Assembly (NCBI RefSeq): GCF_003605385.1
Contig: NZ_QYTV02000002.1
Coordinates: 125,412 to 189,411, forward strand
Length of the DNA stretch: 64,000 nucleotides
DNA from: Siminovitchia acidinfaciens
GTDB lineage: Bacteria; Bacillota; Bacilli; Bacillales; Bacillaceae_C
Direction: 5' to 3'
Below are positions 62,610 to 64,000 of this stretch, in pieces. Position numbers and translations under genes: made by a program. Under the pieces are notes generated by a model that was not told the DNA's origin, ran no database searches, and saw only the letters and a program-made list of their open reading frames with translations. Positions within the stretch are counted from its first letter, which is position 1. Each line of letters begins with the position of its first letter.

Positions 62610-63308
62610 TTAGGATTTGTTTTTCATTTTTTCTTTATAAAGCATAAAAGTAATATCCATAAATACTTTTGCTTTTCCTGTGTGAGGTATACCGAAGGGT
62701 TCTACCAAGTATCGATAAGGTTTCATTTCTTCCTGGTCCAGAAGGTCTGCTAAGTACCAGTATCTGAGATCTTGATTTTTACTTTGCATTGGGAATTCAG
62801 GATCATTCAAAATGAATTCTCTTAATTTTTCTTCGTCTTCCTTCCTTTGTTCCCTTTTCTTAGATTTCGCTGATTTAACTTCTGAATAAAACTCACTTTC
62901 TAGTGTATCCATAACTATTTCAGCCGTTTGTAAATCCATTTCTTCTGTCCAATAGTGGAACAATTCTATCCCTATAAAAGTACCGTTTTGGATCATAAAA
63001 AGAATTAAACGATAAGGTACATTAAAATCAATACATTCTATTTCTTTGTTATAACGCTTAATTTCTTTCTGTAATTTTTCTTCATATTTATATTCTTCTT
63101 CAGGAACAATAAAACTGGCCTTATTATAATAATTATAAAGATAATATATGTATACGGAATCTAGGCTATTTGCCATCTCTAAAAAATCCTCTATTCCTTG
63201 AACATTTAAAATTACTTTATTCGTTGTATCAATGCTTCTCACTTCTATTGGAATTAAATTGTATTCTTTCGCTTTTTTTATTAATTCCTCTTGTTTCAAA
63301 ATTTCCAA
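62610..63308 (-). CDS. soluble protein of unknown function
   Basis: 232 residues if started at TTG 63308, six bases after GAGGGTG; a GTG at 63317 overlaps that signal and is the alternative. It has an alpha/beta N-terminal half and a highly charged segment SAKSKKREQRKEDEEKLREF (about 145-164), then RYWYLADLLDQEEMKPYRYL and a C-terminal helix. No motif or family is recognised. It is flanked by repeats on its 3' side like its neighbours. Confidence 0.65.
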   Translation of the reverse strand: MEILKQEELIKKAKEYNLIPIEVRSIDTTNKVILNVQGIEDFLEMANSLDSVYIYYLYNYYNKASFIVPEEEYKYEEKLQKEIKRYNKEIECIDFNVPYRLILFMIQNGTFIGIELFHYWTEEMDLQTAEIVMDTLESEFYSEVKSAKSKKREQRKEDEEKLREFILNDPEFPMQSKNQDLRYWYLADLLDQEEMKPYRYLVEPFGIPHTGKAKVFMDITFMLYKEKMKNKS

Positions 63309-63445
63309 TGAAATCACCCTCTATATTTTCTCTCGTTACTATGTTTCAAGTCTTTTTAGTTAATTAAGGATATTAATCTAATTTTGTTTGGAGACTAAGC
63401 CTTCTTAAAACTACGAAAATGTGCTTGAAAAAGTTTCCATTAACA

Positions 63446-63484
63446 AAGCGTTCTTCATCAAACCTGCCCCGTTAGCTTAATAAA
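63446..63484 (+). repeat. dispersed repeat, copy 32
   Basis: CAAAGCGTTCTTCATCAAAC then CTGCCCCGTTAGCTTAATAA. It is about 105 bases from the stop of the frame at 63590. Confidence 0.6.
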
Positions 63485-63589
63485 CAAAGATCGCCGCAGC
63501 GATAGACTACTTACATTGATTTATACTACTTCTTAATATCGTTGGTCCTAATTTTTCATTTTTCGAGCTAGAAAGTCGCACTGGTACTT

Positions 63590-63868
63590 CTACATTATCA
63601 TTTCTGCTGTTATTTCATCAAAACCGGCTGCCCAAGTTGGGCTATCTATTTCTGGAGTAGGATAAAGTCTGAAACGCCAATATATTTCATTGGGTTTAAA
63701 AGCAAATTCTTCATTACCATCATAATTCCCAAAAGCTATGGTCCAGGAAGGTGAACTCCAAGAATGCTTATATTTGTTCGTGCAAAGTTGGGCATATTCA
63801 ACCACATTTAATAAATTAATGCGATACCCTTTGCATTTTAAAGTTTTTATCAACTGGTTCCAAGACAA
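63590..63868 (-). pseudogene. probable 5'-damaged gene
   Basis: A 92-codon frame (LSWNQLIKTLKCKGYRINLL... to EITAEMIM) with Trp-rich, protein-like content (WSSPSWTIAFGNYDGNEEFA). The only available starts are TTG codons without a ribosome binding site, and a TAG lies two codons before. Reading through it, the same frame continues upstream at least 16 more codons. It is probably an inactivated gene. Family unknown. Confidence 0.45.
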
Positions 63869-64000
63869 ATACTACAAGGAAAGTCTGTCTGCCTTGGATT
63901 GTAAGGGTAAATACAAATAGCTGGAATGATAAAAACACCAAAAAAATGGTTTCATATTTCACATCTAGTAATTCGCTCCCCTTAATTTCTCCTAATTATT

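Noticed and set aside
63225-63240. TTGTATCAATGC as an inverted TnsB site
   Set aside because: Only eight bases match and it is inside a coding sequence; a single copy is not evidence.

Overview
The window comes from a spore-forming low-GC Firmicute (Bacillales, Bacillaceae/Planococcaceae-like). The evidence is a set of sporulation and germination genes (tgl, gerQ-cwlJ, spoIIP, a short gamma-type SASP), Bacillus-type cydABCD, TcyP and Amj homologues, strong AGGAGG ribosome binding sites and frequent TTG/GTG starts. No rRNA, tRNA or CRISPR array was seen. The species cannot be named from this sequence.

Layout. 0-6.1 kb: a complete leftward cydABCD operon for cytochrome bd oxidase, closed by a strong terminator. 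6.6-21.9 kb: mostly single metabolic or stress genes (DUF1284, isochorismatase-like, HAD, Nudix, GNAT, PNPOx-like, DinB, methionine aminopeptidase), mixed with decayed genes (zinc ribbon, VanZ tail, frameshifted ORFs). It also has an ECF41 sigma factor paired with a phytoene-desaturase-like oxidoreductase behind a matching ECF41 promoter, tgl, and a PadR-DUF1048 pair. 22.3-36.8 kb: TcyP, YdeI, cupin, VOC, transaldolase-like, argininosuccinate-lyase-like, DUF4256, CMD, SASP, gerQ-cwlJ, a secreted EEP-family phosphodiesterase and a nucleotidyltransferase. Most of these end in ordinary hairpin terminators.

37.2-48.6 kb: a Tn7-like transposon core. A tight leftward operon tnsA-tnsB-tnsC-tnsD (TniQ) is preceded by a second, separately terminated full-length TnsD/TniQ gene. 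Three near-identical 18-19 bp repeats at 37.26-37.44 kb look like TnsB binding sites marking one end. Between these repeats and the tns operon sits a spoIIP gene that starts at TTG, so a sporulation gene appears to ride in the element. The other end was not found; it lies either just right of 47.8 kb or beyond the window.

49-64 kb: accessory DNA with RadC, a HEPN-motif protein plus small membrane protein, Amj, a lipoprotein, a secreted protein, a HIRAN-TPR protein, a DUF4365 nuclease-like protein, a YjcQ-like protein, a Ser/Thr protein kinase, a GIY-YIG nuclease and several unknown or decayed small genes. It resembles a defence or accessory island, but no known defence system is recognised.

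A dispersed repeat with core GCGCCCGTTAATGGAAT occurs about 30 times at 7.9-21.2 kb and 49.7-63.5 kb. It is almost always in one orientation and mostly just 3' of minus-strand genes or their remnants, and I saw none between 21.3 and 49.6 kb. Functional links in the window: Tgl cross-links GerQ in the spore coat and GerQ is needed for CwlJ, so three parts of one germination module lie within 16 kb. CydDC is needed to assemble the bd oxidase encoded by cydAB. TnsA/TnsB cut and join under TnsC control, with two TnsD proteins likely choosing targets.
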